Part shown: positions 48,832 through 55,693 of the stretch, piece after piece
Position numbering within the stretch: the first letter of the stretch is position 1
How the letters are laid out: every line of letters starts with the position of its first letter
Assembly: GCA_910579955.1 (NCBI GenBank)
Contig: CAJTWE010000018.1
Location: forward strand, 1-55,693
Direction of reading: 5' to 3'
Length of the DNA: 55,693 nucleotides
From: an uncultured Ruminococcus sp.
GTDB lineage: Bacteria; Bacillota; Clostridia; Oscillospirales; Ruminococcaceae
Notes under the pieces: model-generated
Seen by the model: the letters and a program-made list of their open reading frames with translations, nothing else
The model's database searches: none
What the model was told of the DNA's origin: nothing
Position numbers and translations under genes: made by a program

Positions 48832-50502
48832 TTAGAACAGACCTGTGATATTTCCATCATTATCGCAGTCGATACGCAGTGCTGCGGGTGATTTTGGAAG
48901 TCCGGGCATAGTCATGATGTTACCGGTAAGCACAACTATAAATCCTGCGCCTGCGGATAGAGTTACATCACGGACGGTGATCTTGAAGTTTTCAGGTTTG
49001 CCAAGAAGAGTAGGATCATCGGAGAGAGAATACTGAGTTTTTGCAATGCAAATCGGCAGATCGCTGTGACCGAGAGCTTCTATCTGAGCAATAGCCTTTG
49101 CAGCTTGTGCTGTAATAGTAATACCTTCTGCACGATAAATTTCCTTTGCGATCTTTTCTATTTTTTCAGGAATAGAGAGCTTTGTATCATAAAGTACATG
49201 GAAATCAGACTTTTTGGTTTCAATAGTCTTGCAAACCTGTTCTGCCAGATCCTTTCCGCCTTCGCCGCCCTTAGCAAAAACTTCTGCCAGTGAGAAATCT
49301 GCACCGAGCTTTTCACAGTATTCCTGAATGAATTTAAGTTCAGCATCTGTATCAGTAGCAAAACGATTGATCGCAACTACTACAGGCACACCGTACTTCT
49401 GCATATTTTCGATATGAACCTGTAAGTTTACAATGCCCTTTTCAAGAGCGTCGAGATTTTCATTTGTAAGCTCAGCTTTTGGAACGCCGCCATTATATTT
49501 AAGCGCTCTTACTGTTGCAACAAGTACAACGCAGTCAGGTGTCAGACCACCGTAACGGCACTTGATATCAAAGAACTTTTCTGCGCCAAGGTCAGAACCA
49601 AATCCTGCTTCAGTAATGCAGTAATCGCCGAGTTTAAGTGCAAGACGTGTTGCACGTATAGAGTTGCAGCCGTGAGCGATATTTGCAAAAGGGCCTCCGT
49701 GGATAAATGCAGGTGTATTTTCCAGAGTTTGTACAAGATTAGGCTTTAGAGCATCCTTGAGAAGTGCTGTCATTGCGCCATGTGCTCCAAGATCCTTAGC
49801 ATAAACAGGATTTCCATCCAGATCGTAGGCAACAAGGATCTTACCCAGTCTTTCCTTCATATCGGCAAGATCAGCGGACAGACAGAGTATAGCCATAACT
49901 TCTGATGCAACTGTTATCTGGAATCCATCGGAACGAGGAATTCCGTCAACCTTTCCGCCAAGACCGATAACGGTATTTCTGAGTGCTCTGTCATTCATAT
50001 CCAGAACACGTTTGATCATTATTCTTCTCTGGTCGATTTTCAGATCATTGCCCTGCTGCATATGATTGTCAAGCATTGCACAGAGGAGATTGTTGGCAGA
50101 AGTAATTGCGTGCATATCACCTGTAAAGTGCAGGTTTATATCTTCCATAGGAACAACCTGAGCATAACCGCCGCCTGCTGCGCCGCCTTTGATTCCAAAT
50201 ACAGGACCGAGAGAAGGTTCTCTAAGTGCCAGAACAGCATTTTTGTCTATACGTCCCATAGCTTCTGCAAGACCTACACTTATAGTAGTTTTGCCCTCGC
50301 CGGCAGGAGTAGGATTAATTGCGGTTACAAGGATAAGTTTTCCGTCTGGTTTATTTTCTAGCTTTTTGAAAAGAGCTTCGGAGAGCTTTGCTTTGTAGTG
50401 TCCATAATATTCTATATCATCCTCTTCAATAGAAAGACCCTTTGCAATCTCACCGATCTTTTTCATTTTTGCCTGCTGTGCGATTTCGATGTCAGTAAGC
50501 AT
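48832..50502 (-). CDS. fhs: Formate--tetrahydrofolate ligase
   Basis: 556 residues, normal length. P-loop TPAGEGKTTISVGL, LREPSLGPVFGIKGGAAGGGYAQVVPMEDINLHFTGD and the C-terminal SAGAGFIVVLTGNIMTMPGLPK are hallmark segments. It makes 10-formyl-THF from formate, ATP and THF for purine and formyl-Met synthesis, fitting a fermentative anaerobe. Good promoter upstream; AAGGAGG before the ATG. Confidence 0.98.
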   Translation of the reverse strand: MLTDIEIAQQAKMKKIGEIAKGLSIEEDDIEYYGHYKAKLSEALFKKLENKPDGKLILVTAINPTPAGEGKTTISVGLAEAMGRIDKNAVLALREPSLGPVFGIKGGAAGGGYAQVVPMEDINLHFTGDMHAITSANNLLCAMLDNHMQQGNDLKIDQRRIMIKRVLDMNDRALRNTVIGLGGKVDGIPRSDGFQITVASEVMAILCLSADLADMKERLGKILVAYDLDGNPVYAKDLGAHGAMTALLKDALKPNLVQTLENTPAFIHGGPFANIAHGCNSIRATRLALKLGDYCITEAGFGSDLGAEKFFDIKCRYGGLTPDCVVLVATVRALKYNGGVPKAELTNENLDALEKGIVNLQVHIENMQKYGVPVVVAINRFATDTDAELKFIQEYCEKLGADFSLAEVFAKGGEGGKDLAEQVCKTIETKKSDFHVLYDTKLSIPEKIEKIAKEIYRAEGITITAQAAKAIAQIEALGHSDLPICIAKTQYSLSDDPTLLGKPENFKITVRDVTLSAGAGFIVVLTGNIMTMPGLPKSPAALRIDCDNDGNITGLF

Positions 50503-50551
50503 AAGTTTTCCTCCTTATTATACGGTTTTCACATTCATAATACGTACTTTT

Positions 50552-50580
50552 ATTATACCATTTTTCGCTCACAATTGCAA
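50552..50580 (-). promoter_or_regulatory. Promoter of fhs-tsaE-tsaB-rpiB
   Basis: On the minus strand, TTGCAA (50580-50575), a 17-base spacer and TATAAT (50557-50552). Confidence 0.75.
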
Positions 50581-50741
50581 GTAATATAACGGCTTTTGGC
50601 TTTTTTGGTAACAATTTGCCATTTTTTGAATTTATACTGTTCTGCTTTGTACAGCCTGTTGGCGAATACAGAATTCTTCCATAATTTTTGCATTTTTATT
50701 TCTCATATATAATATAATGAAATAAAAAGGAGTTTGGCAAT

Positions 50742-52016
50742 ATGAGGAGTTTTTCTAAGGTGATGACAATTATTTCAGTGCTGCCGATTTTTCTTTTGGG
50801 CTGTTCTAAAAATGTGGAGGAGTTAAAGCCGTCTGGAAGGCTTCATCTCTATGATTATGAACAGACGGCTGCACAGCTTGGTATAGAGATAGGAGAAGCA
50901 TCTGATGAATCCTCTAAACAATACAAACCGCTTAATTTTTCTCCACAGCATTCCATGTGGTTCACAGTAAATGATTATCCTGATATTCTTATGAATAAAA
51001 CAGAAGAGCAGTTTAAAGACGCTGTAAAGGAATGTTTTTTGAATGCACAGTCTATAGGCGTAAATACGGTTTACGTTCATGTTCGTGCATTTGGTGACGC
51101 TTACTATAAATCAGAGCTTTTTTCAAGCGGACTTTTCATGTCCGGTGAAATTGAATACGATCCGCTTGAAATTATGACAGACATTGCTCATGAGCTTGGC
51201 ATGTCGCTTCATGCGTGGATAAATCCAATGAGATGTCAGTCTGATGTGCAAATGGAAGAAATGGATGACAGCTTTACACTGAAAAAGTGGTTTTCCTCTG
51301 ATGAAACGAGAAATAAATATATATCGCTTATAGGTGACCGTTGGTGGCTGTGCCCTGCGTATGATGAAGTACGTGAATTTATTGCAGATGGTGCGGCTGA
51401 AATCGTAAGAAATTATGAGGTAGACGGTATTCATATAGATGATTATTTTTACCCTACGGCAAGCACAGATTTTGATGCTGAAGCCTTTGCAGAAAGCAGC
51501 AGTAATAATCTTTCTGAATTTAGGCAGGAGCAGTGCAGCCTTATGGTCAAGGCAATATATGATGCTGTAAAAAATGAAAATCCGGATGTTTTATTCGGAA
51601 TAAGTCCGCAGGGTACATTAAAAGGGAATAATACACAATATGCAGATGTTCAGAAATGGTGTAGTGAAGCAGGTTACTGCGACTATATAGTACCCCAGAT
51701 ATATTTTGGTCTGCAAAATGAGTCAGCACCTTTTGAAGAAACCGCAAATCTATGGAAAAATCTGGTGACCAATAGTGAAACTGAGCTTATTATAGGTATA
51801 TGTACTTATAAAATGGGCAAAGAGGACATTTATGCAGGCAGCGGAAGCGATGAATGGATAACGGATCACTCTGTCAGCTCAAAGGAAACATCCATTGTAA
51901 AAAATATGGGTTTGGGAGTAGCACTTTACAGTTATGATTCAACATTTTGTCCCTCTGATGAAAACGCCGGATACATGAAAAAAGAGCGTTCCGAAATAGA
52001 AACGCTCTTGTCTTAA
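50742..52016 (+). CDS. Lipoprotein with GH10-like (GHL10/DUF187) hydrolase domain
   Basis: 424 residues. Signal peptide with lipobox FLLGC (Cys21), so membrane-anchored outside. The domain starts at MWFTVNDYPDIL and has FLNAQSIGVNTVYVHVRAFGDAYYKS, HAWINPMRCQ, VDGIHIDDYFYPTASTDFD and FGISPQGT, the pattern of the GHL10 family of wall- or polysaccharide-active hydrolases related to YngK. Catalytic acids probably lie in the IDDYF segment. Substrate is not known. AAAAGGAG precedes ATG 50742; a weak hairpin (AGAGCGTT / AACGCTCT) overlaps its last codons. Confidence 0.88.
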   Translation: MRSFSKVMTIISVLPIFLLGCSKNVEELKPSGRLHLYDYEQTAAQLGIEIGEASDESSKQYKPLNFSPQHSMWFTVNDYPDILMNKTEEQFKDAVKECFLNAQSIGVNTVYVHVRAFGDAYYKSELFSSGLFMSGEIEYDPLEIMTDIAHELGMSLHAWINPMRCQSDVQMEEMDDSFTLKKWFSSDETRNKYISLIGDRWWLCPAYDEVREFIADGAAEIVRNYEVDGIHIDDYFYPTASTDFDAEAFAESSSNNLSEFRQEQCSLMVKAIYDAVKNENPDVLFGISPQGTLKGNNTQYADVQKWCSEAGYCDYIVPQIYFGLQNESAPFEETANLWKNLVTNSETELIIGICTYKMGKEDIYAGSGSDEWITDHSVSSKETSIVKNMGLGVALYSYDSTFCPSDENAGYMKKERSEIETLLS

Positions 52017-52050
52017 AGTTTATATTAGTTGTATTATATTTGCATTAAGT

Positions 52051-53223
52051 TTATTTAACAGCAGCCAGAAGCTCATCTACTTTATCACAGCGCTCCCATG
52101 CTACTCCCAGATCTTCACGACCCATATGACCGTAGGCAGCCAGTCGTCTGTATTGTGGCTTGCGGAGGTCAAGCATCTTGATAATGCCACTTGGAGTAAG
52201 CCTAAATACCTTTCTTACTGCATCTGCAAGAACTTCCTCAGAAACAGTTCCTGTGCCAAATGTATCGACCAATATAGAAACTGGATTAGCAACACCTATA
52301 GCATATGCGAACTGAACCTCACAGCGCTTAGCCAGACCTGCTGCAACAATATTTTTTGCAATATATCTTGCTGCATATGCACCGCTTCTGTCAACCTTGG
52401 TCGGGTCTTTGCCGCTGAATGCACCGCCGCCGTGACGTGCATATCCGCCGTAGGTATCAACGATTATCTTTCTGCCTGTAAGTCCGCTGTCGCCTTGAGG
52501 GCCGCCGATAACAAATCTTCCTGTAGGATTGATGTAGAATTTTGTATTTTCGTCTATCATATTTGCAGGGAGAACTGCTTTGCATACGTAGTTCATAATA
52601 TCGCTGTAGATCTGTTCTGATGGAATCTCAGGTGCGTGCTGTGAAGAAACAACAACAGCATCTATTCTTAGAGGCTTGCCATCCTCGTATTCTACAGTAA
52701 CCTGAGCCTTGCCGTCTGGGCGCAGATATGAGAGAATGTTTTGTTTACGAACATCGGTAAGCTTCAAGCAAAGCTTATGAGCCAGTGAAATAGGCAGTGG
52801 CATAAGTTCCTTTGTTTCGTCACAGGCATATCCGAACATGAGACCCTGATCTCCAGCACCTGTATCAGCTTCATCAGAGCCACGGCTTTCCATAGCGTCA
52901 TTTACGCCCATGGCAATATCTGAGGACTGTTTGTCTATTGCAGTAAGAACAGAGCAGGTGTATCCGTCGAACCCGTATTTTGCACGGTCGTAACCGATAT
53001 CTATTACAACATCACGGGCAATCTGGGGAATATCCACCTTTGCAGATGTAGTTATTTCTCCCATACATAAAACCATGCCTGTAGTAACAGCAGTTTCACA
53101 GGCAACACGTGCCATAGGGTCTTGTTCAAGTATAGCATCAAGCACAGCATCTGAAATCTGGTCACAGATTTTATCTGGATGACCTTCGGTAACAGATTCA
53201 GATGTAAATAAATAACGACTCAT
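52051..53223 (-). CDS. metK: S-adenosylmethionine synthase
   Basis: 390 residues. FTSESVTEGHPDKICDQISDAVLD, the methionine-binding GAGDQGLMFGYACDET, the phosphate loop GGAFSGKDPTKVDRSGAYAARYIAKN and VQFAYAIGVANPVSI are diagnostic. It makes SAM from methionine and ATP. Controlled by the SAM-I riboswitch just upstream, a feedback loop by its own product. Adjacent sequence has no other methionine gene. Confidence 0.98.
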   Translation of the reverse strand: MSRYLFTSESVTEGHPDKICDQISDAVLDAILEQDPMARVACETAVTTGMVLCMGEITTSAKVDIPQIARDVVIDIGYDRAKYGFDGYTCSVLTAIDKQSSDIAMGVNDAMESRGSDEADTGAGDQGLMFGYACDETKELMPLPISLAHKLCLKLTDVRKQNILSYLRPDGKAQVTVEYEDGKPLRIDAVVVSSQHAPEIPSEQIYSDIMNYVCKAVLPANMIDENTKFYINPTGRFVIGGPQGDSGLTGRKIIVDTYGGYARHGGGAFSGKDPTKVDRSGAYAARYIAKNIVAAGLAKRCEVQFAYAIGVANPVSILVDTFGTGTVSEEVLADAVRKVFRLTPSGIIKMLDLRKPQYRRLAAYGHMGREDLGVAWERCDKVDELLAAVK

Positions 53224-53241
53224 TTTATCATTCCTCCATAA

Positions 53242-53271
53242 AAATAAAAAGCACTCGACAGACGAGTGCTT
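53242..53271 (-). terminator. Riboswitch-controlled terminator before metK
   Basis: On the minus strand, AAGCACTCG / CGAGTGCTT stem with a TCTG loop and T-rich tail, placed 18 bases before the metK start. It is the expression platform of the SAM-I riboswitch. Confidence 0.92.
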
Positions 53272-53394
53272 GATTTCGGTTTATAAACGAAATCCTCATC
53301 TCTCGGTTTACACCGCAGGATGTAGCACCTTTTTTGCATTTCTGCAAAAGGTTGCCGGGCTTCACAGGACCAGTTCCTCCGCCACTCTTGATAA
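53272..53394 (-). promoter_or_regulatory. SAM-I (S-box) riboswitch of metK
   Basis: The minus strand reads TTATCAAGAGTGGCGGAGG, then AACTGGTCCTGTGAAGCCC and GGCAACC: the S-box P1/P2 core with its kink-turn. GCTACATCC and an AT-rich P4 region follow, then the terminator. When SAM is bound the terminator forms and metK is off. Confidence 0.95.
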
Positions 53395-53406
53395 GGTTAT
53401 ATTGTT

Positions 53407-53435
53407 ATTATAACTCACATAATGTATATTGTCAA
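53407..53435 (-). promoter_or_regulatory. Sigma-A promoter of the metK riboswitch
   Basis: On the minus strand, TTGACA (53435-53430), a 17-base spacer and TATAAT (53412-53407): a full consensus. Confidence 0.9.
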
Positions 53436-53683
53436 TAGATTTTGATGTTTTTTTATATAATGAATAATTGTATTAAAAATGGCTGCTATATGGCTGTTAT
53501 AAATAGCTGTTATGATGTTATATTATGCATTATATTGTGGCGTAGGCTTCATGATACATGAAAAAGCAATGCTATCTTTGTGAAAAATGTGAGAATCTGA
53601 AAAAATTTCAAAAAAACTATAGACTTGACGAAAGTTTTATAGTATAATAATATGGTATTTGAAAATTACTTGGAGGTAATAAA
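53436..53683. other. AT-rich divergent intergenic region
   Basis: Between the metK promoter and the PrsA-like gene. Near 53480-53525 there are three imperfect copies of a GCTGTTATA-like word. TTGACG at about 53634 with TATAAT/TAATAT downstream is a possible promoter of the lipoprotein gene, but spacing is ambiguous. No gene seen. Confidence 0.5.
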
Positions 53684-54940
53684 ATGTCAAACTTTAAGAG
53701 AATCGCAGCAGCTGCTGCCGCTGCAACAATGTTAAGTTCACTGGCAGCCTGCGGAAGCAGTACTGCAAATGCACTTACAATAAACGGTGAACCAATTAAG
53801 GCAGGCGTATATATTTACTATTCTTATGTTGCATATGGCGAGGCTGTTCAAACCTTGTCAGAGCAGAATGCTGAGCTGGATACAACTGATGATGAGGTTG
53901 TAAAGAAGCAGAATATTGATGGTATGAGCACTTTAGAGTGGATACAGGATAAGGCGCTTACATATTGTAAAGAGCAGGCTGCTGTAGTAAAGCAGTTCAA
54001 AGAAGAAGGTCTCACACTTTCAGAAGAAACTGCTGCGGAATTTAACAGCACTATGGAATCATTCTGGGCTGAGAATCAGGAATCTTTTGAATCAAATGGT
54101 ATTTCAGAAAGCTCAATACATGATATTATGGAATACACTTATATGACAAGCGATTTGTTTTATCATTACTATAATATCGACGGTAAAGAAGGCGTTACCG
54201 AAGATGAAGTGTATGATTATTATGTAGATAATACTGCACGTGTACAGTATATTGCTTTTAATTCTGTAGATGGTAACGGCGAGGCACTTGAGGGCAACGC
54301 TAAGACTAAGTTTGAGAATATGGTTGACGATTATTTCTCAGCTGTTGAAAAGCTTAGTGATGAAAAGAAAATTGAAGATAAGATGAATGAAGTTAAGGAA
54401 GAGTATAATGCTTATGTAACTTCTGTATCTGAACAGGCTGCTGCGGAAGCTGCTGCAACTGCAACAGACGAAGAAGGCAATCTTATTGGCACAACTACTA
54501 CAGAAGCTACAACAACTTCCGAGGGCGAAACTACAGAAACAACAACAACAACCACTACTGCTCCATATGCAAATGAAAGCATCATTGCAAAGGTAACAAC
54601 AGATGAGGATACAAAGGAAGAGGATGTAACTTATTCTCCTAACAAGGCTGTTTATGACTTCATTTTTGAAGAGGCAGAGCTGAATAAGCCAGAGGTTGTT
54701 TACGATGAAGAAAGCAACTCACATTATCTCGTAGTTCGTTACGACATTGAAAAACGTATGACAGAGGATGACCTCTGGACAGATTCACTGAAACGTGGCG
54801 TTGTATCAGCAATGTATAATGACGCTTTCCAGGACAAGCTGGATGGTTGGGTAGAAGCACTTGACGTTAAGGTGAATGATGCTGCTATAAAGCGTTATGA
54901 TCCGTTTGAAATTGATTTCTCCAATGATCAGGCGAAATAA
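53684..54940 (+). CDS. PrsA/SurA-like foldase lipoprotein with Thr-rich insert
   Basis: 418 residues. Signal peptide with lipobox LAAC (Cys23), then a SurA-N/trigger-factor-like helical domain that opens ALTINGEPIKAGVYIYYSYVAYGEA and contains DEVYDYYVDNTARVQYIAFNS. A Thr/Glu-rich segment (about residues 271-303) interrupts the chain before a C-terminal part (PEVVYDEESNSHYLVVRYDIEKR). The layout suggests an extracytoplasmic chaperone for secreted proteins. I do not see the parvulin active-site motif, so isomerase activity is doubtful. TTGGAGG before the ATG; a terminator follows. Confidence 0.8.
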   Translation: MSNFKRIAAAAAAATMLSSLAACGSSTANALTINGEPIKAGVYIYYSYVAYGEAVQTLSEQNAELDTTDDEVVKKQNIDGMSTLEWIQDKALTYCKEQAAVVKQFKEEGLTLSEETAAEFNSTMESFWAENQESFESNGISESSIHDIMEYTYMTSDLFYHYYNIDGKEGVTEDEVYDYYVDNTARVQYIAFNSVDGNGEALEGNAKTKFENMVDDYFSAVEKLSDEKKIEDKMNEVKEEYNAYVTSVSEQAAAEAAATATDEEGNLIGTTTTEATTTSEGETTETTTTTTTAPYANESIIAKVTTDEDTKEEDVTYSPNKAVYDFIFEEAELNKPEVVYDEESNSHYLVVRYDIEKRMTEDDLWTDSLKRGVVSAMYNDAFQDKLDGWVEALDVKVNDAAIKRYDPFEIDFSNDQAK

Positions 54941-54962
54941 TTAAATATGTATGTATAAATAG

Positions 54963-54997
54963 AAAGCACGATGTTGAGAAACGTCGTGCTTTTTGTT
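54963..54997 (+). terminator. Terminator of the PrsA-like gene
   Basis: AAAGCACGATGTT / AACGTCGTGCTTT stem with one G-U, GAGA loop, T5 run. Confidence 0.92.
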
Positions 54998-55019
54998 TTG
55001 AGTATTATTTTGATTATTA

Positions 55020-55316
55020 TTAAGTGTTATCGTCATTTTGAATCGCTTTCAAGTCGTTTACAACGTTTTGAATATGCGCAATCTGTTCATTTGTTAGTCC
55101 GCTTACATCAAGAGTGCGCTCATTGGAAATGCCAAGAATATAATCGGCACTCACAGAAAAGGTTTTTGATATTTTTATTATCATATCAATAGATGGACGA
55201 ATGTTGCCGTTTTCCCAATTGCTGATACATTGCTTTGAGACAAACAGCTTTCTGCCGAATTGAATCTGATTTAATCCCAAAGATAATCTTAATTCCTTGA
55301 TACGTTCTTCAAACAT
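55020..55316 (-). CDS. XRE-family transcriptional regulator
   Basis: 98 residues from the ATG at 55316 (AAGGAG nine bases upstream); a 10-codon longer start is less likely. HTH_3 domain: IKELRLSLGLNQIQFGRKLFVSKQCISNWENGNIRPSIDMIIKISKTFSVSADYILG, with the helix-turn-helix near residues 18-38. A C-terminal helix (about 70-98) may dimerise. It is divergent from the Lys/Glu-rich ORF at 55454, the layout of a repressor and the early gene it controls. Confidence 0.9.
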   Translation of the reverse strand: MFEERIKELRLSLGLNQIQFGRKLFVSKQCISNWENGNIRPSIDMIIKISKTFSVSADYILGISNERTLDVSGLTNEQIAHIQNVVNDLKAIQNDDNT

Positions 55317-55365
55317 AGAGATCAACTCCTTAGTTAAATGCTGCAATACTATTGTAAATTAATAG

Positions 55366-55394
55366 TTGACATAAAAGAAATACTTTGGTATACT
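55366..55394 (+). promoter_or_regulatory. Sigma-A promoter reading toward the right edge
   Basis: TTGACA at 55366 and TATACT at 55389 with a 17-base spacer, between the divergent XRE gene and the ORF at 55454. Confidence 0.8.
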
Positions 55395-55453
55395 AATATT
55401 TGACCGCTGTAGTTATATTAAGCAGTTATATTAAAATAAGGAGATTAAAAAGA

Positions 55454-55693
55454 ATGAATCGATACAAGCGAGGCTATTATAAGGTATTTATAGGATTGTG
55501 TGATGTATTAGATGATATAGAGGAAATAGAGGAAGAAAAAGGATTATCAAAGGAGATTAAAGAGAGATTAGAAGCTATAACAGACAAGATAAAATCAATA
55601 CATATAGAAGCAGAAGAGTGTATAATAAGTGATGAAGAGGTAAAACAAGAGGCGAAACGAGCTAAAAGATACAAAAAAACACAAAAACGAGCA
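55454..55693 (+). CDS. Lys/Glu-rich protein of unknown function, 3' end missing
   Basis: 80 codons are open to the end of the window with no stop. AAGGAG lies 11 bases before ATG 55454. The product is highly charged and helical (CDVLDDIEEIEEEKGLSKEI, then KRAKRYKKTQKRA). Codons AGA, ATA and TTA dominate, unlike the AAG/GCT-rich housekeeping genes, which hints at foreign origin. No family recognised. Confidence 0.6.
   Translation, partial: MNRYKRGYYKVFIGLCDVLDDIEEIEEEKGLSKEIKERLEAITDKIKSIHIEAEECIISDEEVKQEAKRAKRYKKTQKRA

Noticed and set aside
50503..50741. Possible promoter pairs before the GHL10-like gene
   Set aside because: Several overlapping TATAAT-like words exist, but none pairs with a -35 at 16-18 bases, so no promoter is called.
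51985..52016. AGAGCGTT / AACGCTCT hairpin at the end of the GHL10-like gene
   Set aside because: It lies inside the last codons and the T run is poor; too weak for a separate terminator entry.

Overview
The window looks like a chromosome segment of a Ruminococcus-type gut or rumen Firmicute (Oscillospiraceae). The evidence is an estimated GC near 40%, Firmicute-type ribosome binding sites and sigma-A promoters, a complete spoIIAA-spoIIAB-sigF sporulation operon, two secreted proteins ending in dockerins, a cohesin-like module, and long Thr-rich linkers on several exported proteins. Genus-level placement is inference; no rRNA is present and no species is claimed.

Layout. (1) 1-1595: the 3' part of a scaffoldin-like gene with cohesin-like repeats, a Thr-rich linker, an X-like module and a dockerin. 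A 37-residue membrane peptide gene follows, with its own consensus promoter. (2) 2029-6862, minus strand: a six-gene run of aminotransferase, unknown protein, D,D-carboxypeptidase lipoprotein, trpS, mazG and rqcP. (3) 7028-19967, mainly plus strand: a SpoVB/MurJ-like flippase that probably starts at CTG, a non-catalytic dockerin protein with three related modules, ychF, a BofC-like membrane protein (minus), a class A PBP, an rRNA methyltransferase, a HAD phosphatase, an ECF sigma/anti-sigma pair, the sigF operon and a small XRE regulator. (4) 20128-25174, minus: mtaB-purL. (5) 25516-37613, plus: an HPr-like protein without the catalytic His, a degenerate S11 peptidase, pgi and a small P-loop protein, yceD-rpmF, der-plsY-gpsA, a PAS/kinase-like protein (minus), gap, an ABC transporter pair and a zinc-ribbon protein. 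(6) 37679-41345, minus: a one-TM protein, recD2 and mreB. (7) 41523-43769, plus: a peroxide-defence operon of PerR-like regulator, rubrerythrin and CLC-F-like antiporter. (8) 43848-53223, mostly minus: HD protein, SDR, two tRNA-Ser genes, nitroreductase (plus), GNAT, fhs-tsaE-tsaB-rpiB, a GHL10-like lipoprotein (plus) and metK behind a SAM-I riboswitch. (9) 53684-55693: a PrsA/SurA-like lipoprotein with a Thr-rich insert, then a divergent XRE regulator and a Lys/Glu-rich ORF cut by the window end, possibly the edge of a mobile element.

The genes combine housekeeping (tRNA charging and modification, ribosome and GTPase functions, glycolysis, phospholipid and purine synthesis, one-carbon and SAM metabolism), envelope construction (PBP, two S11 proteins, flippase, MreB), sporulation control, and a cell-surface polysaccharide-binding system built on cohesin-dockerin interactions.

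The least explained items are the scaffoldin-like protein and the non-catalytic dockerin protein, the S11 homologue with all three active-site motifs altered, a promoter-hairpin-terminator unit in front of the nitroreductase gene, a three-half-site operator before the small XRE gene, and the right-hand edge. I found no CRISPR array, transposase or rRNA.
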